This document shows, in pieces, positions 34,294 to 43,108 of a stretch of DNA of 64,000 nucleotides; the first letter of the stretch is position 1, and every line of letters begins with the position of its first letter. The position numbers and the translations under genes were made by a program. The stretch is from JAGVSR01 sp031413815. Lineage in GTDB: Bacteria > Pseudomonadota > Alphaproteobacteria > Rhizobiales > Hyphomicrobiaceae. The stretch lies in the NCBI GenBank assembly GCA_031413815.1, contig JANOFU010000113.1:17943-81942 (forward strand). Direction: 5' to 3'. A model generated the notes under the pieces. That model was given only the letters and a program-made list of their open reading frames with translations, had not been told where the DNA came from and did no database searches.

Positions 34294-34751
34294 CTAGCCC
34301 GGCCGCCAGACGCCGAGCACGATGCTGGCGATAGCGATCGCACCAATCTGGACCAAGCCACTCCACTCCGTCGCGACGAGGTTCGCAAGAGCTGCGGGCT
34401 CAGCCTCGCCCTTCGCAATTCTGTCCGCCAAGACGGCGGACGGTTTCGCCCGGCCATGAATGACGATCAGCGTTCCCTCGAACGTGCTGATACCAAGTAG
34501 CGCCTTTACCCACACCCAGCGCAGATCGAGGAACGGCTTGTGCGTCGCCACCGACAGCAAGCCTAACACTGGCACGCCACCCAAACATGGAATCAGCAGA
34601 TAGGTGCAAATCGCGTCGATGGCGACGCGCATGTCCGCGTAGGTGGCGGGCGTGTCCTGCCGAGCGGTGAGCAGCACGAGCGCGAGTCGAGCAAAGCGCC
34701 AGTGAATCCGCTTACGGAGACCGTATGCAGAACCTCCAAAGCATAGCGCAT
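34294..34751 (-). pseudogene. Frameshifted four-helix membrane protein (DUF2269-like)
   Basis: The start MRYALEVLHTVSVSGFTGALL (34751-34690) and the remainder LVLLTARQDTPATYAD to the stop at 34294 are in different frames. Restoring one base near 34690 would give GALLARLALVLLTARQDT, a continuous membrane protein of about 152 residues with helices at LIPCLGGVPVLGLLSV, WVKALLGISTFEGTLIVIHG and LVQIGAIAIASIVLGVW. It is either a recent pseudogene or a sequencing error. The family assignment is tentative. Confidence 0.65.
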
Positions 34752-34758
34752 ACGCGTG

Positions 34759-35046
34759 TCAGACCGCGAGCACCGAGCGGATCTGATCTTCGTATTGCTT
34801 GACCGCTTCAAGTGCGCGCGCCTTCATCACCGGATCGGCGTGGCTCTGGCTGGTGAAACCTTCGATGGCCTCGCGCGCGCTGGTCATGATCCGGGTGGCC
34901 GCACCCTGCGGGTTCAGCTCGCGCTTACAATTCGACTGCAACAATTGCGTGAGGATCACTCCGGTCGCGAGCGCCAGCCCTGACAGCTCCGCGTTCTCGC
35001 GTTTCAACCCGGCGATTGCCGCGTTCATATCCTTCGCATCAGCCAT
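34759..35046 (-). CDS. Small cytosolic hypothetical protein
   Basis: 95 residues with no signal peptide: MADAKDMNAAIAGLKRENAELSGLALATGVILTQLL is cited in part (MNAAIAGLKRENAELSG), a short coiled coil, then SNCKRELNPQGAATRIMTSARE and a helical C-terminus. I do not recognise a family. It ends 8 bp before the start of the frameshifted membrane gene, so the two may form an operon. Confidence 0.65.
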   Translation of the reverse strand: MADAKDMNAAIAGLKRENAELSGLALATGVILTQLLQSNCKRELNPQGAATRIMTSAREAIEGFTSQSHADPVMKARALEAVKQYEDQIRSVLAV

Positions 35047-35254
35047 CGCGCCGGTCTCCTGTTTGGTCCGTTGTCCGGACGGTTGCTAATATGATGTCGA
35101 ACGCCGCGCAAGGCCGGGGCCAGGACAAGCGTCAAAGCGCCCACTTTGCCGCTGACATCGCCATGTTTTGGGCGATGCATTTGCGAAAAGCGTCCCCCGG
35201 TTCGAATTGTGCTACGTTAGGATCCAGTGCTCTGCCACCCGGAAGGACACCCGC

Positions 35255-35779
35255 ATGAGTCGTTGCTTCGCGCTCGCCGCCACCGTTCTGGCGTCCTTTG
35301 CAATAATCGCCGTCGCCGCCAGTCCCGTCCTCGCCCAAAGCACAGGATCGCGCGACTACGGCGGGCCGTTGTCGATCGGTCCCAATTTCGAAAAGGGCGG
35401 CCAGCACTCAACCACGGACTATGGCGCAAAATCGTCACAGAAACCGAAGAAGAAAGCGGCCGCCAAGCCCAGTGCTCCGGCGAAACAGACAGTCAAAGTT
35501 GCCAAGCCCGGCAAGGCGAGCGCCAAGAAAGACACCGTCGCCAAGAGGCAGCCAGAACCCAAAGCGCGGCCCGTGACCAACACTGCGGCCGGGACCACGG
35601 CCGTTGGAACGGCAGAATCTGCGCCTGTCGTTACGCCACCTGCAACAGAGACCACTGCCGCGCCGGCAGAGCCCGCGAGTGATCCACTGGCTGCGGATGC
35701 GGTCAGCGCCGATCCACCACCGGCGTGCAGCAAGTTCGACGCAATCACCAACACAACGATCACGGTCGCCTGCAACTGA
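35255..35779 (+). CDS. Secreted Ala/Lys/Pro-rich protein
   Basis: 174 residues from ATG 35255 (GGAAGGA upstream). Signal peptide residues 1-28 (ending SPVLA). Residues 30-70 are polar; 65-105 are Lys/Ala/Pro-rich (KKKAAAKPSAPAKQ, KPGKASAKKDTVAK); a Thr/Ala/Pro-rich stretch and a C-terminal CSKFDAITNTTITVACN with two cysteines follow. The basic linker may contact peptidoglycan or outer-membrane polyanions. A palindromic repeat follows the stop by 18 bp. Confidence 0.7.
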   Translation: MSRCFALAATVLASFAIIAVAASPVLAQSTGSRDYGGPLSIGPNFEKGGQHSTTDYGAKSSQKPKKKAAAKPSAPAKQTVKVAKPGKASAKKDTVAKRQPEPKARPVTNTAAGTTAVGTAESAPVVTPPATETTAAPAEPASDPLAADAVSADPPPACSKFDAITNTTITVACN

Positions 35780-35797
35780 TCGGGACGGCATCGCGAT

Positions 35798-35830
35798 GGT
35801 GTCAGACACCACTGAGCGGTGTCTGACACC
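35798..35830. repeat. GTGTCAGACAC palindromic repeat, copy 6
   Basis: Spacer ACTGAGC. It lies between two convergent genes (stops at 35779 and 35845), the usual place of a shared terminator. Confidence 0.95.
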
Positions 35831-35844
35831 TTAAACCGCGCCGC

Positions 35845-36663
35845 TCACCCCGCCACCTTTGTCACCACCTTCCGCTTGGGCAACTCTGCGCCGCAAATCT
35901 CCATCGCAGGTGCCGTGGTCGACCAGCGGTCTTTGGTGATAATGACGACGTAGCGGCGGCACTCGGCGCTGGCGCTGCGCACGAACTTCACTTCGAACAG
36001 CGCGACCTTGGCACCCGCCTCACGCGGCCACGCGTAGACCTCGCCGTCTGGGGTCCCGGCCAGCGCAGTTTTGATTGCGGTGCTGGCGTTGCGGTAGTCC
36101 GTTGCCGTCAGTCGCGACAATAGAGAGCGAGACAGATCCGGATGTAGCCCCGCCGCCAGCGCGCGCTTCTGATTGGGATCTTTGGAATCAGCTACAGGCT
36201 TGGCCAGCGGAACGGGCGCCGCGTCATCCGGCTCCGATGCAACCTTGTCTGTGGCGGTTACGGCTTGTTCGGCCGGACGGTCCGTTTGCGCCTGCGGCGT
36301 CACGCCGGCTTCGCCCGCCTCCGCACCCGGCGCGTCGGCAACATCACGGGGAGCCGCTGGAAGAGCAGGCGGTTCGCTCGCTGCCTCTGCGACTGGCGCA
36401 GCTGGCGGCGCGACAGAGGCGGGGGCGTGCGGCTCAACCAGCGACGTGAGAGCCAGCACGAGTGTCTGCCATTCGTCTGGATACGTCTTCGCCGCCCATA
36501 TGCCACCAAACCCGATTGCCAACAGACACGCGAGAGACAGGAGCGTCCGGCCACGAGAGCTTTTGCGGGGTGCGCATATGCGTTCGCCGGAGACATTCAG
36601 TTCCGTACCGTAATCATCGTAGGTTTCGTAATCGGATCTTGAAAGATGGGCGCGGGGGGACAT
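35845..36663 (-). CDS. Single-span membrane protein with periplasmic conserved C-terminus
   Basis: 272 residues from ATG 36663 (AGAGG upstream). Cytoplasmic N-terminus about 40 residues, one membrane helix (LLSLACLLAIGFGGIWAA), a 100-residue Ala/Pro-rich spacer, and a C-terminal domain (ATDYRNASTAIKTALAGTP, GAKVALFEVKFVRSASAECRRYVVII, PAMEICGAELP) with two cysteines. The architecture suggests a periplasmic anchor protein; no family recognised. Confidence 0.7.
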   Translation of the reverse strand: MSPRAHLSRSDYETYDDYGTELNVSGERICAPRKSSRGRTLLSLACLLAIGFGGIWAAKTYPDEWQTLVLALTSLVEPHAPASVAPPAAPVAEAASEPPALPAAPRDVADAPGAEAGEAGVTPQAQTDRPAEQAVTATDKVASEPDDAAPVPLAKPVADSKDPNQKRALAAGLHPDLSRSLLSRLTATDYRNASTAIKTALAGTPDGEVYAWPREAGAKVALFEVKFVRSASAECRRYVVIITKDRWSTTAPAMEICGAELPKRKVVTKVAG

Positions 36664-36970
36664 GACACAACCTCTGAGCTGATCACAACAACAGCATCCC
36701 GCGCTCCTCACAGCACCAGCGGCATCTGGCCAAAACATGGCGAAGCCCGCAACGACAAATCAAGCCAATGAACATTTGTGCGGCGATGCGCAGCGAATAG
36801 CATCGCTGTGATGACAACGCGTGCGCAAACGCCCGCCGCGTGGGGGCTGCAGCACACATGCAAAGGCCGAACGCTACGTCGCCACTTGTAAAGGCGGTCG
36901 GGGGCACGATCCCGAAGTTCCGAGTCCAGTGAATTCGGGTCATGTCCCCGTTTGCGAGTTAGGGACTGAA
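36664..36970. other. Intergenic stretch with no gene recognised
   Basis: About 300 bp between the single-span membrane protein gene and the TonB terminator. No supported open frame, repeat or promoter was identified beyond generic AT-richer patches; it must contain the promoter of the gene starting at 36663. Confidence 0.4.
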
Positions 36971-36989
36971 CCCGAACCTTTGGTTCGGG
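36971..36989 (-). terminator. Hairpin after the tonB-like gene
   Basis: CCCGAACC-TTT-GGTTCGGG, a perfect 8-bp stem, 21 bp after the stop of the TonB-like gene. There is no clear T-run on the minus strand, so it may be an RNA 3' end stabiliser. Confidence 0.55.
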
Positions 36990-37009
36990 ATCGTCTCCCC
37001 GCTTCACGC

Positions 37010-37969
37010 TCACCTGTAAATATACGTCACCAAAAACGTCCGGTCGGCGTCGTTGGAGTTGTGCGGCGGCAAGGGATAACTCGTCTGCTTGGTCGCGAAC
37101 ACGACGCTCTGATCCAGACTGGCGTTGTTCGCCGACCTCACAACTTGAACATTCGCCACATCCCCATTCGTATTAAGAACGATCCGCACCGTCACCCGGC
37201 CGCGCGTGTCGCGCAGTTGCGGCATGGTTTGCTGGAGCGCGCGAATGACGCCGCGCGCGAAGTCGTCATTGGCACCCGATCGCGTAATGCCGGGCGGCCG
37301 TTCAAATCCCGCCGAACCGCCACCCCCCGTTGCGGGGGAATTGAAGTTCATGGGCGGCGGCGTCAGATCAAGCTTCGCCGTCTTCTTCTGCGGCGGCTTC
37401 GCGGGCGGCTGTGGCTTGGGCTCTACTTGCGGTTTCTCCGTCACAGATTTTTCAGCCGGCTGAGGCTTGTCTGGCGAAGGCCCGGGCTCGGGGAACTTCA
37501 ATACCTCGGCTGGCACGTCGTCTGCGACCGACGGCTTGATGGCATCTTGCAGTTCGACTTTGGCCTCAGGCCGTGGCTCAGGCTGCGGCTCAACTTTGGC
37601 GGCCTGTTCGGGGTCGGCTTGTTTGGGGTCTTCTTGCTTGGGCTCGGGCGGCTTTGGCGGCGGCGCTTTTTGTTGTGGTGCGGCGGCGGCAGGCACACTT
37701 GGAGCGACACCACCCGTCTCCGGCACGGTCGACCGGCTGTTGAGTTCGGCTTCGGTCACCAGCGACACGCTGATGGCATTGTCCGACCCGCTGGCATCGC
37801 CCAGCCGCCGCGGATCTGCGCCCCCAAAGCCGATCAACACCAGCGCGTGCGCAAAAGCAGCGGCGGCCACCCACGCCCAGAACCTCCGGTCGCGCGCATG
37901 CGCCGCCGCCCAGCGCTCTTCGGCCAGATGCGTCAGGTCCGTCAGGTCATCCGCGCTGATCTCTGTCAT
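37010..37969 (-). CDS. TonB-family energy transducer
   Basis: A 319-residue protein that couples the inner-membrane proton motive force to outer-membrane transporters. It has a cytoplasmic N-terminus, membrane helix at about 31-48 (FWAWVAAAAFAHALVLIGF), a long Pro/Lys/Glu-rich spacer (residues 95-210) to span the periplasm, and the TonB C-terminal domain (residues 230-319: GVIRALQQTMPQLRDTRGRVTV, VRIVLNTNGDVANVQVVRSANN). No exbBD lies next to it and no receptor gene is near, so its partners are elsewhere. Confidence 0.88.
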   Translation of the reverse strand: MTEISADDLTDLTHLAEERWAAAHARDRRFWAWVAAAAFAHALVLIGFGGADPRRLGDASGSDNAISVSLVTEAELNSRSTVPETGGVAPSVPAAAAPQQKAPPPKPPEPKQEDPKQADPEQAAKVEPQPEPRPEAKVELQDAIKPSVADDVPAEVLKFPEPGPSPDKPQPAEKSVTEKPQVEPKPQPPAKPPQKKTAKLDLTPPPMNFNSPATGGGGSAGFERPPGITRSGANDDFARGVIRALQQTMPQLRDTRGRVTVRIVLNTNGDVANVQVVRSANNASLDQSVVFATKQTSYPLPPHNSNDADRTFLVTYIYR

Positions 37970-38017
37970 CGCGGCAATCCGTGCGCCACGCTGCCGGGAC
38001 AGATCGTCATCGCCCGC

Positions 38018-38293
38018 TCACTCACGCGACAACCGGCGATGCCGCTTGGCGCGCGGTGGTCCGTCGTGGTCGCGGAGGTCGTCGGCGTGACGCGGCCGGT
38101 GGCGCCACTCGGGCGTGCCACTGTGCGTGCCCCAGCGCTCCAAGAACTCTGCATCATGGTCGCTCACCGGGCCGCCGACGCGAGCGGTCGCTCGTGCATG
38201 CTCGACATCGAACAGCGTGTCGGCCGCAGCACCCGCGATGGTGCAGGCCCATAGCCCTGCAGCGACGGCAAAACGGACTGCGACGCGTGTCAT
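38018..38293 (-). CDS. Small secreted His/Arg-rich protein
   Basis: 91 residues from ATG 38293, with GGAGGA at ideal spacing. Signal peptide residues 1-24 (ending GAAA). Mature part LFDVEHARATARVGGPVSDHD, then FLERWGTHSGTPEWRHRPRH and a charged tail rich in His, Asp and Arg (HADDLRDHDG). It could bind metals; no family recognised. Confidence 0.7.
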   Translation of the reverse strand: MTRVAVRFAVAAGLWACTIAGAAADTLFDVEHARATARVGGPVSDHDAEFLERWGTHSGTPEWRHRPRHADDLRDHDGPPRAKRHRRLSRE

Positions 38294-38341
38294 CGGACAT
38301 CCTCCGTCAAAAGTGGAACACAGGCTCTGAGCGTAGTTGAA

Positions 38342-38707
38342 ATGTACGATGAAAACCAAACCTTTGCACAGTTGCAACCACCGGACTATAATACGCACCA
38401 TGATCACAACGAGTTTCGACCAGCAGGAAAAAGGCCAGTTGTCTTGACCGCCTCCACTCCCGTGCCCGCACGTGCCGCCCATCCGCGTCTGGATGCCGTG
38501 ATTCTCAGTTGCGCGGACGCAGAGTGGCGCAAGGTCGCGATGCTGATTGCCCGCACCACGGACGCGGCACGCGAACAGTCCATTGACGCCACAACTCAAT
38601 CGATTGCCGAACGGATTTATGCGCTGACCGATGCGCACCGTCTCGAAGTCAAAGGCAACGTGCGGCGCTGGCGGACAACCGAGATCCGGTTGGCTGGCGC
38701 GGCTTGA
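38342..38707 (+). CDS. DUF3658-like small protein
   Basis: Up to 121 residues. The conserved part is PRLDAVILSCADAEWRKVAML, TTQSIAERIYALTDAHRLEVKGNVRRWRTTEIRL (cited by parts), which resembles the DUF3658 module (helical, ending in EVKG...EIRL). The first 40 residues are unlike the family, so the true start may be a later non-ATG codon. It is cytosolic; function unknown. Confidence 0.6.
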   Translation: MYDENQTFAQLQPPDYNTHHDHNEFRPAGKRPVVLTASTPVPARAAHPRLDAVILSCADAEWRKVAMLIARTTDAAREQSIDATTQSIAERIYALTDAHRLEVKGNVRRWRTTEIRLAGAA

Positions 38708-38835
38708 CGCGACATTTCCGGGATGCGGCGAGGCCACACGGCACGCCCGAATCCACTACGTCGATTCTTTGCACTTGCCGCCACCGCCCGCACAGCGCAG
38801 CGTTCCGCGAACTCATGAAGCGAGAGGACACCGCT

Positions 38836-39102
38836 ATGCTCATATTCAACCGCACGGTTCTGGCCACACTCGCGGCGGCAGCCATGACAATGACACTGGC
38901 CGCGCCAGCCTTGGCGGAATGCAAACTCTATGGCGGCATCGGCACCGGCGTCACCGAGGGCATCGCCAAGTTCATGTCCAATGCCGCGATCAAGAACATC
39001 ATCGAAGGCAAAGGCCTGAAGCCCACGGGCGCTATCACTCACACGTGCACGGCCGGCACCTTCGTCACCGAATGCGCCGCGCGGCAACAGGGGTGTAAGT
39101 AA
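38836..39102 (+). CDS. Small secreted two-disulfide protein
   Basis: 88 residues from ATG 38836 (GAGAGGA upstream). Signal peptide residues 1-27 (TMTLAAPALA). Mature part AECKLYGGIGTGVTEGIAKF, ITHTCTAGTFVTECAARQQGC, with four cysteines. Probably a periplasmic disulfide-bonded protein. No family recognised. The 39103-39250 gap shows nothing notable. Confidence 0.7.
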   Translation: MLIFNRTVLATLAAAAMTMTLAAPALAECKLYGGIGTGVTEGIAKFMSNAAIKNIIEGKGLKPTGAITHTCTAGTFVTECAARQQGCK

Positions 39103-39250
39103 GAGCGTAAGTTGGGTAGAGGCCGTCACGCCGCTCGTTAGATTGCGCACCATCACGAGGCCGAGACCCAACGCCGCACGTTCGAAAATGAGATTGGCAA
39201 AGGTGTTGGGTTTCGCAAGCGGTCTCAACCCAAGCTACAAGTGACACGCG

Positions 39251-39589
39251 TCAAAACCAGTCTTCTGTGTCGTTGACGGGAGTCACCTCAAGTAAGATGC
39301 AGCGTTTTTGCGCCGCCGTCACCGCCGCTGGCACAAGATCGTCGCCCAGACAATCGATCATCGCTTTGATTGTTTCATCGCCGGACCAGTCCTTGAAGCA
39401 CTCTGTGACGGTCGCTAGCCCCGCGTTCCGGCACACATCGAAGCGATCTAGAAAGTAATCGACTTGCTCTTTGATCAGTCGATCTGCGAGGTCCTTGGCA
39501 GGGTTGCCGGCCACCGCTGCGGTGCAGCTCGACGCCAGGAACACCACCGCCGTGCCTATCCGGAAAATACGTCCAATTGCAAAATTCAT
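39251..39589 (-). CDS. Small secreted cysteine-containing protein
   Basis: 112 residues from ATG 39589. Signal peptide residues 1-27 (VVFLASSCTAAVAG). The helical mature part DLADRLIKEQVDYFLDRFDVCRNAGLATVTECF (cited by parts: DRFDVCRNAG, ATVTECFKDW, MIDCLGDDLV, QKRCILLEV) has four cysteines. It resembles its neighbours only in being small, exported and cysteine-bearing. Function unknown. Confidence 0.7.
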   Translation of the reverse strand: MNFAIGRIFRIGTAVVFLASSCTAAVAGNPAKDLADRLIKEQVDYFLDRFDVCRNAGLATVTECFKDWSGDETIKAMIDCLGDDLVPAAVTAAQKRCILLEVTPVNDTEDWF

Positions 39590-39655
39590 ATCAATCTCAT
39601 CCGATGTCCGAACCCTCCCCATCATTGCACCGCAAGAAATGCCAGGACGCGCGCC

Positions 39656-40198
39656 TTACCCGCTCTTGCCGCCTTCGGCGACCGTCTTCAAGCTCGCGAG
39701 GCCGGCCTCGTAGTCGGCGCCGATCATGCGATCCATACCGCCCATGAGTGTGCAGATCGCGCGCTCGATAAACCCCTGCTCGCCGTCGATGCTCCAGGTG
39801 ACATTGGTTTTGCCGCCATCGGGCTTGAACACAAAGCCGACATCGCTGGTGCCGGCGAACGGCTTCACAAAGTCGAGCTTCATCTTGATGAGTTCGCCCG
39901 GCTTGCTGTCCGTGATGGTCATTTTGCCTTCGCCCACGTCGTCATTGCCCGACCAGCCCATCACCGCGCCGGTGCCGGCGGCTGGACCTTCAAAGGTGGT
40001 CTTGGCGTTGGGATCGCGCTTGGCCCACGGCGACCACGCCTCCCACTTTTTTAGCTCGTTAACGTGCGAAAACACGGCCTCGGGCGCGGCGGCGATCGTG
40101 GCCGACCGCTCGACGTGGTAGCGCGGCGGCTGCAGAGCCACGTAGCCCACGAACGCCAGAAGGACCGCTGTGAGGAGTGTCAGAATTGTCCGGAGCAT
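39656..40198 (-). CDS. SRPBCC-family (polyketide cyclase-like) membrane-anchored protein
   Basis: 180 residues. An N-terminal helix (LTLLTAVLLAFVGYVAL) anchors a START/SRPBCC fold: VERSATIAAAPEAVFSHVNELKKWEAWSPW (cited by parts), GTGAVMGWSGNDDVGEGKMTI, TNVTWSIDGEQGF. Such proteins bind hydrophobic ligands in a central cavity. The family is well recognised but the ligand is not known. It stands alone on the minus strand. Confidence 0.88.
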   Translation of the reverse strand: MLRTILTLLTAVLLAFVGYVALQPPRYHVERSATIAAAPEAVFSHVNELKKWEAWSPWAKRDPNAKTTFEGPAAGTGAVMGWSGNDDVGEGKMTITDSKPGELIKMKLDFVKPFAGTSDVGFVFKPDGGKTNVTWSIDGEQGFIERAICTLMGGMDRMIGADYEAGLASLKTVAEGGKSG

Positions 40199-40275
40199 CG
40201 CAAACCTCCTGTCCTAGCGTTGAAAGTCATCATTATGCACGCCCCGATGCGCCATTCATGACGGCCCACCTAATG

Positions 40276-41013
40276 TTACGCCGTCACTGGCTCGACCGCG
40301 GCGAACGGCTTCAAATCGATCGGCTTGAACCACTGCGAGCGCCGGTCGCCTTCGTCATCGAAGTAGACGACCCGCGTGGTGTCATCGGAATGATCAACGG
40401 TTTCCACGACGCCGACCGCCTTGCCTTCGAACGGCATCGGCTTGGCGGCGTTGGACGCCTCATGGCCGAGGATCTCGACCAGATCACCTTTCTTCCAGGT
40501 GATCTTGGCCTCGGCCAGCTTCTTGCCCTCGCCGCGCAGCAGCCGCACGACCTCGTTGAGCGACGTCTCCGGCGTGACCTTGCGGCCAGCTTTGCGGGCG
40601 GACGCCGTCTGCAGCGCGGTCCATTCGATGGCATGCACGTCGGTCCACACTTCGAAGCTCGAGTGGTCAACGGCGTGCACGGTCATGTCATCGCCGTGGA
40701 AGTGGGCGACGCGCATGGTGTACTTCGCAAGGTAGCGGTTGCTGCCGGCTTCCGCTTTCGTGTCCGTGACCGGTGGGCTGAGCACTTCGACGACGACGTG
40801 CGGGAGCCCCGCACCGCGCACGTCCGAGCCCGCGCGCACGGTCAGAAGGTCGCCGGTCTGGAACGGGCACGGCTCGGCCATGCGCCACGCCTTATCCTTG
40901 AGTGCTGCAATGACTTGCACCAGCGGCAAGGTGGTGCGCTGATCGCGCTGGCCCAACCCATCATCGTCGTCCCGTTCCATGGCAGAAAGAAAAGCATCAA
41001 TCGTCGGCGTCAT
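40276..41013 (-). CDS. Hypothetical cytosolic protein
   Basis: 245 residues from ATG 41013, preceded by GAGAGG. No signal peptide or membrane segment. Two beta-rich, possibly SH3-like parts can be seen (FQTGDLLTVRAGSDVRGAGLPHVVVEVL near residue 55, cited by parts, and WKKGDLVEILGHEAS, VVYFDDEGDRRSQWF near the end). The repeated pattern GDLV...V...V suggests small beta barrels. No known family recalled. Confidence 0.65.
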   Translation of the reverse strand: MTPTIDAFLSAMERDDDDGLGQRDQRTTLPLVQVIAALKDKAWRMAEPCPFQTGDLLTVRAGSDVRGAGLPHVVVEVLSPPVTDTKAEAGSNRYLAKYTMRVAHFHGDDMTVHAVDHSSFEVWTDVHAIEWTALQTASARKAGRKVTPETSLNEVVRLLRGEGKKLAEAKITWKKGDLVEILGHEASNAAKPMPFEGKAVGVVETVDHSDDTTRVVYFDDEGDRRSQWFKPIDLKPFAAVEPVTA

Positions 41014-41208
41014 TTGGCCTCTCGGTCGCGCCGCGGGGTCCGTCCCTTCAGGAGATGGAGCGCTGGCTGCAGCTGGGGTTGGCGTGGAGTGCTTCCTCAA
41101 GAGTTTCGCAGATCTCCCTTGGCACACAACCTTAAACGATGGAATTGGAACGCGGCAGAGTTATGATCATGGGCGTAGGAAGTCCAATCGTGATGTAGGG
41201 CGCGGGGC

Positions 41209-41655
41209 ATGACGGGACCGACCGGCACTAGGATGAGGCTTAGAGCCGCTGATGCCCTTGGACTCGCGGGGGCGTTTCCCAAATCCTGGTTGAACCTGTG
41301 CGCAGCCAGCGCACTCTCGCTGGCGCTACCGGCCTGTGGCAGCGTCACCACCGTGATGGGCTTGCCGAAGGCCGAGTTCGACAGGGTTTTTGTGGCAGCC
41401 ATTGACGTCAGCAGTGCCGAGCACTGCGGTGCTGACGTCGACGCCGGGCTCATCCGCAGCAATCTGATTGCCGCCCAGACCCAACGCGGCCTCCCACCGG
41501 GCCAAGTTGAAAGCTCCGGTCTTGCGTTCGACAAAACACGCAATGAATACAAGCGCCGCATCTCATCGCAGGCCAGCTTCTGCAGCACGGACTACAAACC
41601 AGAGTTGTCGCACATCGCCGCGTACGAAAAGGGCGCGTTCCCCGATGTCCCCTAA
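41209..41655 (+). CDS. Small lipoprotein
   Basis: 148 residues. The signal peptide is long, with lipobox LALPAC at about residue 43; the preceding basic N-terminus means the true start may be internal. Mature part GSVTTVMGLPKAEFDRVFVAAIDVSSAEHCGADVDAG (cited by parts: SSAEHCGADVDAG, SSQASFCSTDYKPEL) with two further cysteines. No family recognised. Confidence 0.65.
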   Translation: MTGPTGTRMRLRAADALGLAGAFPKSWLNLCAASALSLALPACGSVTTVMGLPKAEFDRVFVAAIDVSSAEHCGADVDAGLIRSNLIAAQTQRGLPPGQVESSGLAFDKTRNEYKRRISSQASFCSTDYKPELSHIAAYEKGAFPDVP

Positions 41656-41744
41656 AGCGTCGTCTCCCCGGTCTTGACACAGTTCCGGATAAAACCATTT
41701 GTCCCTGTAGCCACCGCCTATCAGCCTCTAAGGATCACAAGACG

Positions 41745-42122
41745 ATGACCGTGACCGCGCCGCGCCTGTTTATCCTCGCCGTGTCCTTGCTGTTCGCGGC
41801 CGTATTGACGCATCCGGCCGGTCCCGCGCAGGCGGCCGATGCCAGCTTCACTGGCACCTGGTCGGCAGATTTATCAAAATGCAAGACGCCGCAGGACGAT
41901 GGCAACGCCCCCATGATCGTGACCAAATCGGGCTATGACCAGCACGAGGCGCACTGCACGTTCAAATCGGTGAAAGAGACCGGTAAAGGTGAGTGGCAAG
42001 TCACAGGGTCATGTAGCGTTGAGGGCGACAACCAACCCCTGAACGAGACGCTCACGGTGTCGGGCAACACGTTGTCCATCGGCAGTGCCGGCAGCTCGCA
42101 AGACCTCCTGCGCTGTCCCTGA
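41745..42122 (+). CDS. Secreted beta-rich protein
   Basis: 125 residues. Signal peptide residues 1-30 (ending PAQAA). The mature domain FTGTWSADLSKCKTPQDD, APMIVTKSGYDQHEAHCTF, WQVTGSCSVEGDNQPLNETLTV has four cysteines and an alternating pattern like a small lipocalin-type or META-like beta barrel. Function unknown. No ribosome-binding site better than AAGGAT is seen. Confidence 0.7.
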   Translation: MTVTAPRLFILAVSLLFAAVLTHPAGPAQAADASFTGTWSADLSKCKTPQDDGNAPMIVTKSGYDQHEAHCTFKSVKETGKGEWQVTGSCSVEGDNQPLNETLTVSGNTLSIGSAGSSQDLLRCP

Positions 42123-42356
42123 TTGATCAAAAATTTAGTCTTTACGCAGAACTGAGAAACTTTATGCGCAGGAAGGCGTATATTTCACATGTCGACCCCG
42201 TCACGGGCGCTACGGCGGCAATACCGCCGGGAACAGCCGAACAAATTAATTTGTGCACCTTGGTCCATAAGCCGCTGCATCTTCTGCTAATTTTGGCTTG
42301 ATTGAGGCAATCGCGCTACCTATTTACCCGGTGTGTTGTACGGAGTACTGCGTCAC
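42123..42356. other. Intergenic region before the Crp/Fnr-type regulator
   Basis: It is AT-rich near 42130-42180 and 42235-42300, and contains CGGCGGCAATACCGCCGG (a 6-bp-stem hairpin, near 42212). No clear FNR or CRP site was found. It should hold the regulator's promoter. Confidence 0.45.
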
Positions 42357-43046
42357 ATGCTTGCCGCGTCAGGGCAAAAAACCACAACCGTGCCAGGCCG
42401 TCAGAAGGCCGGGCCAAAGGTTCGCGCGCGCACGGCGACGGCGTTGGCTGAGGCTCAGCGCACCCTCGAGAAGGGTGACATCCTGTTCCACGAGGGCGAA
42501 AGCCGCGTGCATCCTTACCGCGTCGAAAGCGGCGCTGTTTGCCACTACATGAACTGGCAGGACGGCCACCACGACGTTATCGAATTCGCCTTCCCTGGCG
42601 ACATTATCGGCTTCGGCGGATTACCCAAGCACGTGAGCACAGCGCAGGCGATTGTCGATACGGCCGTGTCGCCTTTATCAGAATTGGATTTCGAACAGGC
42701 GTTGACGCTGGACGCGCAACTGGCGGCCCGGTTTGCGGCGGCCGCCGACCGGGAATTCGACTTCCTGCGCGATCGCGCCCTTGGAGACGGTTTGCCGCCG
42801 CCAGTCAGCCGGGTTGCGGCGTATCTCCTGGCGGTGTCGGGGCTGGAAGCCCATGAAAAGCGTGACGGGTCCATTTTGCTTGAACCCGTCCTCAACTCCT
42901 ATGTCGCCGAGAGCCTTCACTTGCCGCTGCCGGAACTTGCAGAGGTGGTCGGTGAGTTGACGCGTCGCGGCGCGGTCTGCGAAACGGCGGCCGGTCTGAT
43001 CATTCAAGACCGGCAAGCACTGGAACGGGCGGTCGGCGAGCACTAG
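42357..43046 (+). CDS. Crp/Fnr-family transcription regulator
   Basis: 229 residues from ATG 42357; a GTG at 42333 is possible. The N-terminal cyclic-nucleotide-binding-like beta roll is recognisable (LEKGDILFHEGESRVHPYRVESGAVCHYM cited by parts, HDVIEFAFPGDIIGFGGLPKHVSTAQAI). A C-terminal winged helix follows (RVAAYLLAVSG, YVAESLHLPLPELAEVVGELTRRGAV). No FNR-type N-terminal cysteine cluster is present, so it is not an oxygen sensor of that kind; the DNKR-type FixK group is a closer fit. Targets unknown. Confidence 0.85.
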   Translation: MLAASGQKTTTVPGRQKAGPKVRARTATALAEAQRTLEKGDILFHEGESRVHPYRVESGAVCHYMNWQDGHHDVIEFAFPGDIIGFGGLPKHVSTAQAIVDTAVSPLSELDFEQALTLDAQLAARFAAAADREFDFLRDRALGDGLPPPVSRVAAYLLAVSGLEAHEKRDGSILLEPVLNSYVAESLHLPLPELAEVVGELTRRGAVCETAAGLIIQDRQALERAVGEH

Positions 43047-43108
43047 CGGCGGCCACCCGGCTAGCCGCCACAGTTGGCGGGCCTCATCGAGGCTGCTATG
43101 GTTTGAGT

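Noticed and set aside
36821..38254. A long open frame on the plus strand, opposite the TonB-like gene
   Set aside because: It is antisense to a gene with clear TonB domains and codon use; its product is Arg/Gly-rich low-complexity sequence without motifs.
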